Shown here in pieces: positions 17,660 to 28,286 of a stretch of DNA of 64,000 bases. Under the pieces are notes generated by a model. It made no database searches, was not told the origin of the DNA, and was given only the letters and a program-made list of their open reading frames with translations. The position numbers and the translations under genes are program-made. Position 1 is the first letter of the stretch. The number at the start of each line of letters is the position of its first letter. The stretch comes from Clostridia bacterium (GTDB taxonomy: Bacteria > Bacillota > Clostridia > Christensenellales > Borkfalkiaceae). The stretch covers positions 1 through 64,000 of the forward strand of contig JAGHJS010000060.1 of NCBI GenBank assembly GCA_017886545.1, written 5' to 3'.

Positions 17660-20251
17660 TTATTCGATGACGAAGATGGTAACGCTGTTTTTGTCCAGCG
17701 AATATTCGAGCACGTTGTCATGGAGCGCCGCTTCCGACTCTACGGGTACAATGTTGTGCTCGCAGCCGTAGTTCGTGCCGATGGTGTTGATGACGTTCTC
17801 GTCCTCGTCGGAGAGGGTGATGACGTGCGCCTTCTTCTTTTTGCCGAAGTTTACAAGATCCGCGCGCAGCTTCTGCGGTTCGCCGCTCGCATTGACGACC
17901 TTGAGGTACACCTTTTCGCCGTCCACCGTTGCGGACTGGAAGATGCGTTCGTTGACGCGCCAGGTGTTTTTATCGAACAGGAAGTGCCACTGCCCGTCTT
18001 TGAGGAAATGGCAGACGAGTTTGTCCTGCGTGTAGCGCAGGCGCAGCGTGTTGCCCTCGGGCGAATAGCCGACGAACTTATCCTTGCCCATCAGCTCGCA
18101 CGCCGTGCGCATGAAGTCGACGCGCTTGTCGAAGGAGACGTCGTACCCCTTGTGGTGTTTGCCGTACTGGCAGCTGATGGAGAAGCCGTTGCAGTCCATT
18201 GTGCCGCGGTCCTCCACGTCCTTGACGCCTACGCCCGCGATAAAGCTGTACGCACCGCCGAGGCGCTTCATGTCCACTTCCACTTCGCAGTTTGAAAAAT
18301 CGCCGTCGAGGTAGTAGCCGTTGAAGGCGTCCGCAACGCCGATGTACAGCGCGCCGCCACGCAGCTCGCCGCCCACGCAGCGCGGGTACAGCTTCCAGCC
18401 GCCCATGCCGTCCTTGAAGTTGTGCTTGTAGACGAGCTTGCCCGTGGCGATGTCTTTGACGCGCACCTCGTATACTTCGACCGCCGTGGCATGCGCGCCG
18501 ACGAGCAGCCCGCCCGCGTTGGTGCGGTCGATGGTCTCTACGTCATTGAGGATATATCTGCCCGTATTGCCCGCAAACATCTGCTGCACAAAGTAGTTGG
18601 GGGTGTACATCACGTCGCGCGGATTGAACCAGATGAGGTTGGGCGTCCACTTGTAGTTCGCCGTGGAGGCGAACAGCGGCGCATAGCAGGTGAGCTTTAC
18701 GACGTCGCTGTTGCGCTCGCAGCCCGTGAGGAACGCCGCCTCCGCGATCGCCGAACGCAGGTTGTTTTCGCCGTTGAGCCGCCCCCTGCCGTCGCTCATC
18801 GTGTGCATGGCGTACTCGCCCATGAACACCTTGGCGCCGCTGCGGTCATAGCTGTCGTAGCGGCGGGTGTTGTCGATGAACCACTGATAGGAATTGTAGA
18901 CGTGCTCGTCGACGATGGTGTCGCGGTACTTGTCGTTGATGACTTTCCAGTTGTCGTTGGAATCCTGCGGGCGGATGTCCACGCCCGCGGTGGTGACGAT
19001 GGTCACGCCGAACTGTTTGATGAGGTCGACCTGCTTGCCCGCGTACTCATACTGGCGCAGCCCCATCAGGCAGGCTGCAAAGTTCTCAAAATACACGTCG
19101 CCCCAGTTCTCGTTGCCGATGCCGACGTATTCGAGCTCGAAGGGAGCGGGGTGCCCCATCTCCGCGCGCACATTCGCCCAATACGCTTCGTTCGGGTCGG
19201 CGGAACCGACGCTGCCCTTTGCAAAGAACAGCAGGTCGGCGACGTTGTCGATGACCTCCTCTTTGAACATGCGCGTGCCGGGCATGATGCGGCGGTAGTT
19301 TTCGCCGCGCTGGGTGCCGACGCGGATCTGGCACAAAAGCCCGCAGTGCAGCACGGGCAGCGGCGCCATTTTCAGATCCTCGCACAGGCAGAAGTATTCA
19401 TAAAAGCCCACGCCGTAGGACTGCAGGTACCCCCATGTGTTCGCGATCTGCCTGCGCTTTTCGAGCGGGCCGACCGTGTTGCGCCAGCGGTACTGGTTTT
19501 CAAACACTTCGTCCCCTTCGACGACGCACCCGCCGGGGAAGCGCAGGAAGGAGGGATTGCACTCTTTGAGCGCGCGCACGATGCGCGGAGAGAGCTTGCC
19601 GTTGCGGTATTTGTCGGGGTCGCCCCATACCGTTGCGGGGAGCAGCGAGATATAGTCCACGCCGATGTGCCCGTTCCCTTTGAAGAGCATGACCAGCCGC
19701 CCCAGCTCCGTTTCCTGCGCTTTGAAGGAGCCGCTGACCTTGACCCATTCGCCGTCGTCGCCCGAAAGTTCGATCACCGCCTTGGTGGTGAGGACTTTGC
19801 GCGCGCCGCGGACGTACACTTCCGCCCTGCCCGTGAAGCCGAGCTTTTTCACCCACATGCTGAAATTGTACGTTTCGCCCTTTTCCAGCGCCATGCCGTA
19901 ATAGTTCCAGGCGCCGACCGCGTAACCCGGGTTTTCGACGCGGTAAATGCCGCCCACGCACATGACGAGGTAAGAGGGATTGGAGGGCGCGATGCCCCCT
20001 TCCGTACTGATGTAATGCGGGCCCGCCCCGGAAATATCCCAATAAGCGAGCTTTTGCTGCCGCAGCGCAACGGGCGCAGAAGCATTGAAGGCGTCGTATG
20101 CGAAATACTCGAATTCAAACGAATTGTTGATGACCATTTCCGCATTCAGCCCGCCGTCCGCTGACTGGTTGATGTCCTCGAAAAACAGCCCGTACAAATG
20201 CTTGCTGACTTCGATGCCCTGCTTGCTTTTGTCAAGCGTGTACCTGACCAT
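17660..20251 (-). CDS. GH51-type alpha-L-arabinofuranosidase
   Basis: HLYGLFFEDINQSADGGLNAEMVINNSFE; LRFPGGCVVEG; VGIGNENWGD. Confidence 0.9.
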   Translation of the reverse strand: MVRYTLDKSKQGIEVSKHLYGLFFEDINQSADGGLNAEMVINNSFEFEYFAYDAFNASAPVALRQQKLAYWDISGAGPHYISTEGGIAPSNPSYLVMCVGGIYRVENPGYAVGAWNYYGMALEKGETYNFSMWVKKLGFTGRAEVYVRGARKVLTTKAVIELSGDDGEWVKVSGSFKAQETELGRLVMLFKGNGHIGVDYISLLPATVWGDPDKYRNGKLSPRIVRALKECNPSFLRFPGGCVVEGDEVFENQYRWRNTVGPLEKRRQIANTWGYLQSYGVGFYEYFCLCEDLKMAPLPVLHCGLLCQIRVGTQRGENYRRIMPGTRMFKEEVIDNVADLLFFAKGSVGSADPNEAYWANVRAEMGHPAPFELEYVGIGNENWGDVYFENFAACLMGLRQYEYAGKQVDLIKQFGVTIVTTAGVDIRPQDSNDNWKVINDKYRDTIVDEHVYNSYQWFIDNTRRYDSYDRSGAKVFMGEYAMHTMSDGRGRLNGENNLRSAIAEAAFLTGCERNSDVVKLTCYAPLFASTANYKWTPNLIWFNPRDVMYTPNYFVQQMFAGNTGRYILNDVETIDRTNAGGLLVGAHATAVEVYEVRVKDIATGKLVYKHNFKDGMGGWKLYPRCVGGELRGGALYIGVADAFNGYYLDGDFSNCEVEVDMKRLGGAYSFIAGVGVKDVEDRGTMDCNGFSISCQYGKHHKGYDVSFDKRVDFMRTACELMGKDKFVGYSPEGNTLRLRYTQDKLVCHFLKDGQWHFLFDKNTWRVNERIFQSATVDGEKVYLKVVNASGEPQKLRADLVNFGKKKKAHVITLSDEDENVINTIGTNYGCEHNIVPVESEAALHDNVLEYSLDKNSVTIFVIE

Positions 20252-20447
20252 ACCCTTTCTCTCCTTGTTATTTTTTACTGCCGATTGTATTCTAACATAC
20301 GGTCGCGCGATAGTCAATGAACAAACGAAAAAAATTTTTTCCGTGAACGTTTCGACTTTTCATAAGACGAAAAAAAGCACGCCGTGCGTGCCTTTCTCCG
20401 CATGAAATTATGCCCTTCCCTGACGGAGCCGCCTGCCCTGCGGCCCG

Positions 20448-21347
20448 TCACGCGCGCTTTAAAAGAGCTTCGATCTCCGCGCGGGTCGCAAGCCCTGCCT
20501 TGAAGGAAGTCGCGCAGCCCGCCGCGACCCCGCGGCGCAGCGCCTCTACGTCCGTGCGCCCCATCTCCTTTGCGGCAAGGAAGGCGGCGACGAGCGCGTC
20601 GCCTGCACCGACGGTATCTACCACGTCGCCGATATAGGCGGGAACGGACATCTCCTCCCCCTTTTCGTTGATCATCATGGCGCCGTACCCGCCGAGGCTG
20701 ACGATGACGTTACGCGCGCCCATTTCGCAGAGACGGTGCGCATAGCGCTCGACCTGATCGCGCGCGGTGAAGCGGACGCCGAAGATCTCGCCCAGCTCTT
20801 CAAGGTTGGGCTTGATGAGCCAGGGACGGTATTGCAGCACGTTCACGAGCAGCGCACCCGACGCGTCCACCGTCACGCGCAGGTCCCTCCTGTTCACCAG
20901 CCCCAGCAGGCGGGCGTAAAAATCGCCCGACAGCCCGTTCGGCACGCTGCCCGCCAGAACGACGCAGGCGTTTTCGGGCAGCGCCGCAAGTTTTTTTGCC
21001 AGCTCTTCCGTCACGGACTCCTGCAAAACGGGACCGCTGCCGTTGATCTCCGACTCTCTGCCCGTCTTGATCTTCACGTTGATGCGCGTGAATCCGTCGG
21101 CACGGATGAAATCGGCGGGAACGCCGCGCTCTTCCAGCATGCCGAGCAGCACGTCGCCCGTGAACCCCGCGGCAATGCCCATCGCAAGCGTGGGAATGCC
21201 GAGGTTTTTCAGCACGAGCGAAACATTGATGCCCTTGCCGCCCGGCGCTATGCTCTCCCCGTAGGAGCGGTTGGTCGCGCCTTCTTTGAATTTATCCATC
21301 CGCACCACATAGTCGAGCGCGGGGTTGCAGGTCAATGTATAGATCAT
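20448..21347 (-). CDS. pfkB: 1-phosphofructokinase (PfkB family)
   Basis: MIYTLTCNPALDYVVRMDKFKEGATNRS..GGKGINVS; VDTVGAGDALVAAF. Confidence 0.93.
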   Translation of the reverse strand: MIYTLTCNPALDYVVRMDKFKEGATNRSYGESIAPGGKGINVSLVLKNLGIPTLAMGIAAGFTGDVLLGMLEERGVPADFIRADGFTRINVKIKTGRESEINGSGPVLQESVTEELAKKLAALPENACVVLAGSVPNGLSGDFYARLLGLVNRRDLRVTVDASGALLVNVLQYRPWLIKPNLEELGEIFGVRFTARDQVERYAHRLCEMGARNVIVSLGGYGAMMINEKGEEMSVPAYIGDVVDTVGAGDALVAAFLAAKEMGRTDVEALRRGVAAGCATSFKAGLATRAEIEALLKRA

Positions 21348-21388
21348 ACGCTCCTCCCGTTCTTAAACAGCCGCATTATCCTGTGCGG

Positions 21389-21445
21389 CGCTTTCGGCGC
21401 GCTGCGATCCGGCGCTTTCGGCGCACTGCGATCCGGCGCCCTTTG
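21389..21445. repeat. 24-bp tandem repeat (2 copies plus a partial)
   Basis: cggcgctttcggcgcRctgcgatc repeated. Confidence 0.7.
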
Positions 21446-21467
21446 CGCACTTTGAACGCGCCCGGCG

Positions 21468-21965
21468 CTACGCGTCAATGCCCTGTTCGCGCAGATACTC
21501 CGCCAGAATGCCCGCCGCCGCGGCGCACAGTTCGGGGCAGGGACGCTTTTTATAGTACTCCTGCGTGCGCGCCTCCGCCTGCGGCGCATCCGTCGCGCCC
21601 GTGCCCGCAAGCAGGTCGCGGCAGACGATGCAGCCGAACTTTTCGCGGAAACGCGCCGCGACTTCCTGCTCGCGCGCGTAGAGCGCGGACTTTTCCTCCA
21701 GCGTAACGTGATCCGCGTCGTAGAACAGCAGCCCTATCACCATGCACATGCCCGAGACCGCGCCGCACACTTCGCGCATCCTGCCCAAGCCCCCGCCGAG
21801 GGGCGCCGAAGCGCGCAAAAGCTGCTTTTCGCTCAGATCGACGAGGTCGGAAAAGGCGAGCACCACTGACTGCGAACAATTGTATCCTTTAAAAAAATTC
21901 TGCCTCGCGCGTTCTTCCCTGTCCATCGGGTTCTCCTTTCCGCTATTTTTGAAATATGCTTGCAT
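21468..21965 (-). CDS. C_GCAxxG_C_C family protein
   Basis: GYNCSQSVVLAF..LGGGLGRMREVCGAVSGMCMVIG..CIVCRDLL. Confidence 0.88.
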   Translation of the reverse strand: MQAYFKNSGKENPMDREERARQNFFKGYNCSQSVVLAFSDLVDLSEKQLLRASAPLGGGLGRMREVCGAVSGMCMVIGLLFYDADHVTLEEKSALYAREQEVAARFREKFGCIVCRDLLAGTGATDAPQAEARTQEYYKKRPCPELCAAAAGILAEYLREQGIDA

Positions 21966-21993
21966 TCCCGTAAAATCGTGGTATAATGAAGGT

Positions 21994-22500
21994 ATGTTAG
22001 AGATATTTTACACAAAAAAGCCTGTGTTATCGGAAGCCTTCATTAAAAACATCTTGACCGCCTATTATAATATACCAAATCCGACGATTTGTAAAACGAT
22101 TCACGGCAAGCCATACCTTATAAAAAGCAAAATTTGCTTTAACCTCACGCACAGCAAGGGGCTGACGGCGCTCGCCGTCGGAAAGCATCAGATAGGATTC
22201 GATTGCGAAAGCCTTTCCGGCAAGCCGCGCCCCGCCGTACTCAGCAAATTCACCGAGCGGGAGAAGGGCGAAATTTTGACCGTGCAGGACTTTTACAGGC
22301 ACTGGACGGCGCGGGAGAGCTACATCAAATATCTCGGCGAACAGCTTGCCGCGCTTTGGCGGAAAGTCGAATTTTACCGCGGCAGGATCTATCTGCGCGG
22401 CGAAGATGCGGGCGTGCACATCCTGCAATTTGAAACGGAGAACTGCGCGTTCAGCATCTGCGGCGACTATACAAAATTCAGCATCAAATGCGTGGACTGA
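21994..22500 (+). CDS. 4'-phosphopantetheinyl transferase superfamily protein (compact, 168 aa)
   Basis: MLEIFYTKK..FNLTHSKGLTALAVGKHQIGFDCE..FYRHWTARESYIKYLG. Confidence 0.82.
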   Translation: MLEIFYTKKPVLSEAFIKNILTAYYNIPNPTICKTIHGKPYLIKSKICFNLTHSKGLTALAVGKHQIGFDCESLSGKPRPAVLSKFTEREKGEILTVQDFYRHWTARESYIKYLGEQLAALWRKVEFYRGRIYLRGEDAGVHILQFETENCAFSICGDYTKFSIKCVD

Positions 22501-22579
22501 CGCCGAAGGCTATACCACGACAAAAACGGATACGGCTGCAAAAAACAGGACAGTGAGCGCTCAGGCAGCAGGAAAAGAC

Positions 22580-22621
22580 GCGCCCTGCGGGCAATGCCCG
22601 CAGGGCGCAGTGTTTTTTTGT
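22580..22621 (+). terminator. Intrinsic terminator of the PPTase gene
   Basis: GCGCCCTGCGGGCaatGCCCGCAGGGCGC then T-rich tract. Confidence 0.75.
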
Positions 22622-22630
22622 TCTTACGCC

Positions 22631-24262
22631 TTATGCCGAAAGTTTGACGTCCTCATGCGGCACGTTCTGCTTGATCAGACGAATGAACGTTTCAGGATTT
22701 ACGACGACCACGTCTTCATCCAGGAGCCCGACCATCTCGACGACGTCGTTATAATCCATCGACCAGACATGCAGGTTCACATAGGTGTACCCTTCGATCG
22801 AGGTGGCGTCCGCGGGATAGGCGTTGATCTGATTGGCAATGCCCTGCGCCGTCGCGTTCCACATCGTGGCGCGGCATGTTACAAACGGTTTGCCGTTTTC
22901 AGACCAATAGACCGAACCGTGTTCACCGACATAGCTGTCCGCATAGGTGCAGAACAGGAACCCTTCAGCGTTCTCCATTTCGGAATAATACTTGATCGTA
23001 TTTTGCGAAAGACCGCTGTCAAGGATCTTCACGACGGAAAGATCGGTCTTGCCGAGATAGCCGTCCAGAACCGTGCAATACCGCTTGAGCGCCTCCACCG
23101 AATACGACTGCGGATAGGTATACCCCACCCCCGAAACGCTGCAGACAAAGGTATCCCCTGCCTTTGCATTCTTGTAAGTGTGCGCAAGGATGTTCGGCGC
23201 AACGCTGTACAGAGCGGGGCTGACGGACCAGCCGAATTCAAAATCGCCGCGCTGCGCTCCCATGTACTGCGATTGCTCGAACGTGCCGCCGTACCAGCAC
23301 TGCAGGTTGTCGCCGTCGCTGTTTACGATCGTAATATAGTGCTTATCCGTCGGATATGCGGAAAGATCGGTATCCGTTTCGTTCGGCTGCGTGAACTGCT
23401 CTTCCCCGTAGAACTCCGTGCAGGAGAAAACAGACATATTGTAGCAATAGTCGGAAGCCAGCGTAAAGCTGCCGTAATTGGAACTGAACCCGACGTCCGT
23501 CCCTTCATCCAACGGGCACCAGCCGTACACCGCACAGCCCGCGCACCACTCCTGTACCTTACCGCGGAAAGTCAGGCTCGGTACGTTGTTGCTCGTGATA
23601 AAATAGCAATAATACTTGTTCGCGATCGCCCAGTCGGTCAGCTGTACAAGACTGCCGTTCTGCTGTACGAGCCCGGAAGGCTCGAGCTTATCCTTGTATG
23701 TATCAAAACAGTCTTCCGCCGTCATCTCGGTAGCGTCGACCTTCTGCTCAAGCCCGTTCTCGTCCGCCCAGTTTTTGAGGGATTCGTCCACCATCGCGAT
23801 GCCTTCCGCCCCCGCGACCGTGCGGGCGCAGTTGGTCGATTCGCCGTCCGTCGAATCATAAAGAACATACCCCGTACCGATGTTCGCCTTATAGTCGGCA
23901 AGCATTTGGGCGACGGTAACGTCGGTATTCCCCTTGCCGTATTCCAATTCGGTCTCATTCAGCCAGGTTTCGTAGGCGTCCGGCCTGTAATGATAATATT
24001 TGGATTCGCCCTTCTGCGCAAACAAGCCCTGTACGGACTCCGCAAAGAATTCCTGCGCTTTGTTCAGGTTTTCGGTCCGCCCGTAGACGAGCAGGTCACC
24101 GTCCGTGATCGTAAAGGACTTGAAATATCCTTCCGCCTCCGGTTCATCGTCGCCGCCGTTATCGGACGGACTGCCTTCACAGGCAGCCATACCGAACAAA
24201 CTTGCAAAAGCCAGCAGCAATGCGAGCAGCAGCGATCCGACTTTGGCAAAACGTACTTTCAT
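22631..24262 (-). CDS. GxGYxYP domain lipoprotein, putative glycoside hydrolase (paralog 1)
   Basis: LFGMAAC lipobox; exact GVGYTYP; SDGDN; NGKPF; NLHVWSMDY. Confidence 0.85.
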   Translation of the reverse strand: MKVRFAKVGSLLLALLLAFASLFGMAACEGSPSDNGGDDEPEAEGYFKSFTITDGDLLVYGRTENLNKAQEFFAESVQGLFAQKGESKYYHYRPDAYETWLNETELEYGKGNTDVTVAQMLADYKANIGTGYVLYDSTDGESTNCARTVAGAEGIAMVDESLKNWADENGLEQKVDATEMTAEDCFDTYKDKLEPSGLVQQNGSLVQLTDWAIANKYYCYFITSNNVPSLTFRGKVQEWCAGCAVYGWCPLDEGTDVGFSSNYGSFTLASDYCYNMSVFSCTEFYGEEQFTQPNETDTDLSAYPTDKHYITIVNSDGDNLQCWYGGTFEQSQYMGAQRGDFEFGWSVSPALYSVAPNILAHTYKNAKAGDTFVCSVSGVGYTYPQSYSVEALKRYCTVLDGYLGKTDLSVVKILDSGLSQNTIKYYSEMENAEGFLFCTYADSYVGEHGSVYWSENGKPFVTCRATMWNATAQGIANQINAYPADATSIEGYTYVNLHVWSMDYNDVVEMVGLLDEDVVVVNPETFIRLIKQNVPHEDVKLSA

Positions 24263-24353
24263 GCGTCTGTCTCCTTATCGTTATGATCATGCCGCCGTAT
24301 CCGCGGCGGCAAAAGCAGCGCGCGCCCCGCGCGCGCTGCCCTTTAGCAACTGT

Positions 24354-27350
24354 TTATGCGGTTTCTTTGCCCGCCCAGTTAATGCGGAAGTAAGAGAGGT
24401 TGTAATCCTGCCCTACGCCGTTATCGCCCGAAGCGTTGTCGCGCACCTCGTACACAAAGGTGACCTGCTTGCCCGCGAGGCTGGCCGTGTCGTCGCCGAC
24501 GGCTTCGCGGTATGCCTGCGTCAGGCTGACTTCCTTTGCGCCGAGCGTGCTCGAAGTCGCCCAATCCTGCAGGACAATGTAGTACCCGTCCACATACATG
24601 GCAAGTTTGCACTTTGCGCCGCCGCCGATCTCCGTGGCGAGCGTCAGTTCATCCTGCGTATCGGGCATTGCGACGCACTTTGCGAACCATACGTTCGTAT
24701 TGCCGTTGCGCTTTTCATCGCCGCCGCCGTCGGAAGCATCGACCTGCAACTGACCTTTCGCCGTACCCGATTCACGGTCGATCGCCGACCAATGATAGTA
24801 CTGGCTGGTCTGCCACTGATCGCCGAGCATCCAGTCTTCCGTGCGTCCCTCTTCAAATTCGTTGGAATACGGATCTTCGCACAGGGTATCGTCGCCTTCA
24901 ACGATATAACGGTCGGTCACCCGGAACATATCCAGCTTGATGCCGATGCTGCCCGTCACTTCAAGTTTGACGGTCGCCTGTTTCCCTTTGTACTCGGGGA
25001 AATATTGCGCCAGCGGGAACGCGAACGCCTGCCAGCCGTCGCCCGTAACAGTCGCCGTATTCGTTCCTGCAACACCTTTCAGCGTTGCCGAAGCGATCAC
25101 CGTTTTTTCCACACCGTCTACCGTCATGGTCATCTTAAACGTTGTCGATTCGGACGCATTCGTGCTGTTGGCGCGCGCATAGAAGCTGATCCACACGTCG
25201 TCCACGTTGGGCAGTGTGAATGCCGCTTTGTTCGCCGTGCCATTGCCGGAAATGCCGATGTTCGTTTTGAAGGTAGGGTACACGTCGCTGGTCGCGTCGT
25301 CTCCAGAGTAATAGGTAACATCGCCGCTCCAATCCTCTTCCCAGAGCAGGAAGTCGTTTTCCAGCGGATCGGTCGGGATGACGGAAGGATCCTCTTTCAG
25401 ATCGTCCTCGGTGATGGTCTGCCCCGAACCGCTTGCGGGAATTTCAAACTCAGTGGAATCCGCCTGATCGGTCACGTTTTCGCGCATCATGTTCACGATG
25501 CAATCCAGCGAAACGACTTCAACGTTGTCATTGAGCATGCCGACGATCGTGCGGATATCCTCATAATTGTGCGACCAGGGGTGCACGTTGATGACGGAAT
25601 ACGCGTCGATGTTCGTGGGGTCGTGACCCGTAGCCGTAGCGGAATACATGTTGATCCTCGCCGCGATGTAGGCAGGCGTGGTGCTCCACAGCGAATCGCG
25701 GGGAACAATGAACGGCTTTCCGTTCTTCCAGTATACGCCGCCCGAATAAGCGCCGCCAAAGTACTTGTTGCCGTGGAGCACGAGTCCGCCCTCAAGCGAC
25801 TCGACCCCTGCGTACGCATTCAGCGTGCCGTAAATGCCGCCGCTGTAGTTTTCGGCGCCGATGATGGTCGTCACGCTCAGGTCAGAGCGTTTCAGATAGG
25901 TATCAAGGTTACCGAGGAAGGTGTTCATATACTCCGCACCGGCATTGTAGAAGTTACCGGCGTCGATGTACCCCTGCCCCGAAACAGGCGCACAGAAATA
26001 ATCGTTTTCCGTCGTGATGTTGCCATTGTACGCCGTATCCATGACCAGCGGCATGAGTTCGGCGATCGAAGGCGAAATGGACCAGGTAACGGCAAAATCA
26101 TCGTTCTCACGGCCCGTTGCGTTCATATAGCTCGTGGAGAAGATCGCCGTGTTCTGCCAGTACTGCGCATTGTCGCCGTCGGAAACGACGAACGCAACGT
26201 AATGTTTGCCCTGCTCCGCCTGCTTGGTGGTATCGTCGTTCGGCTGGGTGAAGCCGTCAGCCTGACGGAAATCTTCCGCAAGATGGAACGTGACGTTCAT
26301 GGAATAGTCGGTCGGAACAAGGAACTGCCCGTACTGGCTGAACAGCGCCACATCCTGCGTTTCATTGAAGGCATACCCGAGGATGGGGATGTTTTTATCG
26401 AGGAAGCTGTGGATCTGCTTGCGCAGCGACTGCGGCGCATTGATGTCGCTGTCATAATACACGTACATGTATTTGTTCATGACGCCGATATCGCGCACAT
26501 AGTAGTTGGTCAGCCCGTTCTGCACATAATTCTGATGGATCAGCCCACCCGAAGAAAGTTCCGTCATGCAGGCATTGAACAACCAGTAGTAATCAAACAG
26601 CCCGCTGGTCACATCCATCTTTTTGACCAGCCCCATCTCGTCGTATTTTTCGGTATCGTCTTCCGAGACCGGCAAAAAGCCCGTGATGCCCGCAAGGGTG
26701 CTGGCGACGTTTACCGAAACCTGCCCGGAACGATAGACGATATAGCCGGGGGAATTGTACCCCGCTTCTGCGGAATCCTGATCCTCTTCCTGATATGCGT
26801 TATACGCGCCGGAATCGTCTTTGAATCCCTCTTTCAGATCGATCTGGCTGCCCCATGTGCCGTCGGCTACCATCTCGTCCCAGCTGTCGATATACATCTG
26901 TACCGCTTCCTGAAGGGTAGACTCTTCGGCGGTAATACCGTATTTCTCCTCCGCCTCGGTCATGTAATACTGGTCCGCGTTGGTGCCGTTGGTGAGGTAT
27001 TTGCCGTCGATGTAGAAGGTGACTTCCTTACGGGCAAACAACCCCTGGATAGCGGATGCGGTATTGAGGTCGTCGTTGCTCATCTCACCGCCGTAGTTCA
27101 GCGTATAGACTTTTTTGTCCTCGCGCAGCGCGGTCGTCGCATAGTACGAAAAATCATCGTCGCCGGTGATGTCGCCGCCGCCCGGGTTATAGTTCGGATC
27201 CGCCTCGCCGCAAATGGTACAATATCCGTTTTCGTAATGGTGGGTATGTTCGCCGTCGCCCGTTTCCTTCGGAGCGCACGCGGCGGCAAACGAGAACAGC
27301 ATCGCAAAAACAAGCAGAATGCTTACGATTTTTGCAAGATGTTTTTTCAT
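24354..27350 (-). CDS. GxGYxYP-like lipoprotein with C-terminal carbohydrate-binding-like region (paralog 2, 998 aa)
   Basis: FSFAAAC lipobox; YVAFVVSDGDNAQYW; VSGQGYIDAGNFY; WKNGKPF; INVHPWSHNYEDI. Confidence 0.78.
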   Translation of the reverse strand: MKKHLAKIVSILLVFAMLFSFAAACAPKETGDGEHTHHYENGYCTICGEADPNYNPGGGDITGDDDFSYYATTALREDKKVYTLNYGGEMSNDDLNTASAIQGLFARKEVTFYIDGKYLTNGTNADQYYMTEAEEKYGITAEESTLQEAVQMYIDSWDEMVADGTWGSQIDLKEGFKDDSGAYNAYQEEDQDSAEAGYNSPGYIVYRSGQVSVNVASTLAGITGFLPVSEDDTEKYDEMGLVKKMDVTSGLFDYYWLFNACMTELSSGGLIHQNYVQNGLTNYYVRDIGVMNKYMYVYYDSDINAPQSLRKQIHSFLDKNIPILGYAFNETQDVALFSQYGQFLVPTDYSMNVTFHLAEDFRQADGFTQPNDDTTKQAEQGKHYVAFVVSDGDNAQYWQNTAIFSTSYMNATGRENDDFAVTWSISPSIAELMPLVMDTAYNGNITTENDYFCAPVSGQGYIDAGNFYNAGAEYMNTFLGNLDTYLKRSDLSVTTIIGAENYSGGIYGTLNAYAGVESLEGGLVLHGNKYFGGAYSGGVYWKNGKPFIVPRDSLWSTTPAYIAARINMYSATATGHDPTNIDAYSVINVHPWSHNYEDIRTIVGMLNDNVEVVSLDCIVNMMRENVTDQADSTEFEIPASGSGQTITEDDLKEDPSVIPTDPLENDFLLWEEDWSGDVTYYSGDDATSDVYPTFKTNIGISGNGTANKAAFTLPNVDDVWISFYARANSTNASESTTFKMTMTVDGVEKTVIASATLKGVAGTNTATVTGDGWQAFAFPLAQYFPEYKGKQATVKLEVTGSIGIKLDMFRVTDRYIVEGDDTLCEDPYSNEFEEGRTEDWMLGDQWQTSQYYHWSAIDRESGTAKGQLQVDASDGGGDEKRNGNTNVWFAKCVAMPDTQDELTLATEIGGGAKCKLAMYVDGYYIVLQDWATSSTLGAKEVSLTQAYREAVGDDTASLAGKQVTFVYEVRDNASGDNGVGQDYNLSYFRINWAGKETA

Positions 27351-27374
27351 CTGGTCTGTTTTCCTCCTTGCTTT

Positions 27375-28286
27375 TTACTTCAACCCGGCTATGTTGCTTT
27401 GGTTGAGGATATATTTCTGGAATACAAGATACATGATGATGATCGGGATCGTGATCAGGATCATGCCGGCAGAACGGACATACGTATCCGCATTGCCGCC
27501 GAAATTGGGGTAAAAACTCTGCATCGCAAGCTGTAAGGTATACAGCGAGTCGGAACCGGAGGTGGAATACAGCACCATCGGGAAAAGATACTCGTTCCAC
27601 GTTCCGATAAAGGTAATGATGACATACGTCATGATGATGGGCACCGACATGGGTACCACGATCGTGACGATTTTTTTCAGTTCGCCGCAGCCGTCGATGT
27701 CGGCGGCTTCAAGCACACTGTCCGGCACGGACGCCATGTATTGTTTGACGAGGAAGATGCCGAACACATTGACGATACCCGGCAGGATAATACCGAGGAT
27801 GTTGCTGTTGATACCGAAAAAGATCGTGATCTGATAGTTTGCGGCGAGCAGCACTTCACCGGGGATCATGAGCGTCGTCAGAAGCAACATGCTTACGATC
27901 CCTTTTCCGCGGAAATTGATCTTTGCAAGAACGTAGCCAACGACCATCACCACACAGAGGCTGAGGAACGTAAATCCACAGGTATGCGCAAGGCTGACGC
28001 CGAGCGCAAGATACAGGCGCGCCGACTCGATGACCGTCCAAAAATTTTCAAGGGTAAACGCCTCGAACCAGATGTAGACCTTCCCCACTTCCGGAAGAAA
28101 ATCCGGGCTGTGCGTCGCGTCTACCAGTTTTAGCCAGAAAGGAAGCAGCTGAATGACCGCAACGATCGTAAGGAAGACGATACTGATCACGTTGAACTGT
28201 ATCTCCTGCCGCCGCTGGCTTGCGCGCGTTTTTACTTTTTTTACCGAAACCGCGTCATTCAATGTTCGATTCCTCCTTCCCTGCAA
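27375..28286 (-). CDS. Carbohydrate ABC transporter permease (MalG-like)
   Basis: EAADIDGCGELKKIVTIVVPMSVPIIMT EAA loop; Q-rich C-term QKYILNQSNIAGLK. Confidence 0.92.
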   Translation of the reverse strand: MQGRRNRTLNDAVSVKKVKTRASQRRQEIQFNVISIVFLTIVAVIQLLPFWLKLVDATHSPDFLPEVGKVYIWFEAFTLENFWTVIESARLYLALGVSLAHTCGFTFLSLCVVMVVGYVLAKINFRGKGIVSMLLLTTLMIPGEVLLAANYQITIFFGINSNILGIILPGIVNVFGIFLVKQYMASVPDSVLEAADIDGCGELKKIVTIVVPMSVPIIMTYVIITFIGTWNEYLFPMVLYSTSGSDSLYTLQLAMQSFYPNFGGNADTYVRSAGMILITIPIIIMYLVFQKYILNQSNIAGLK

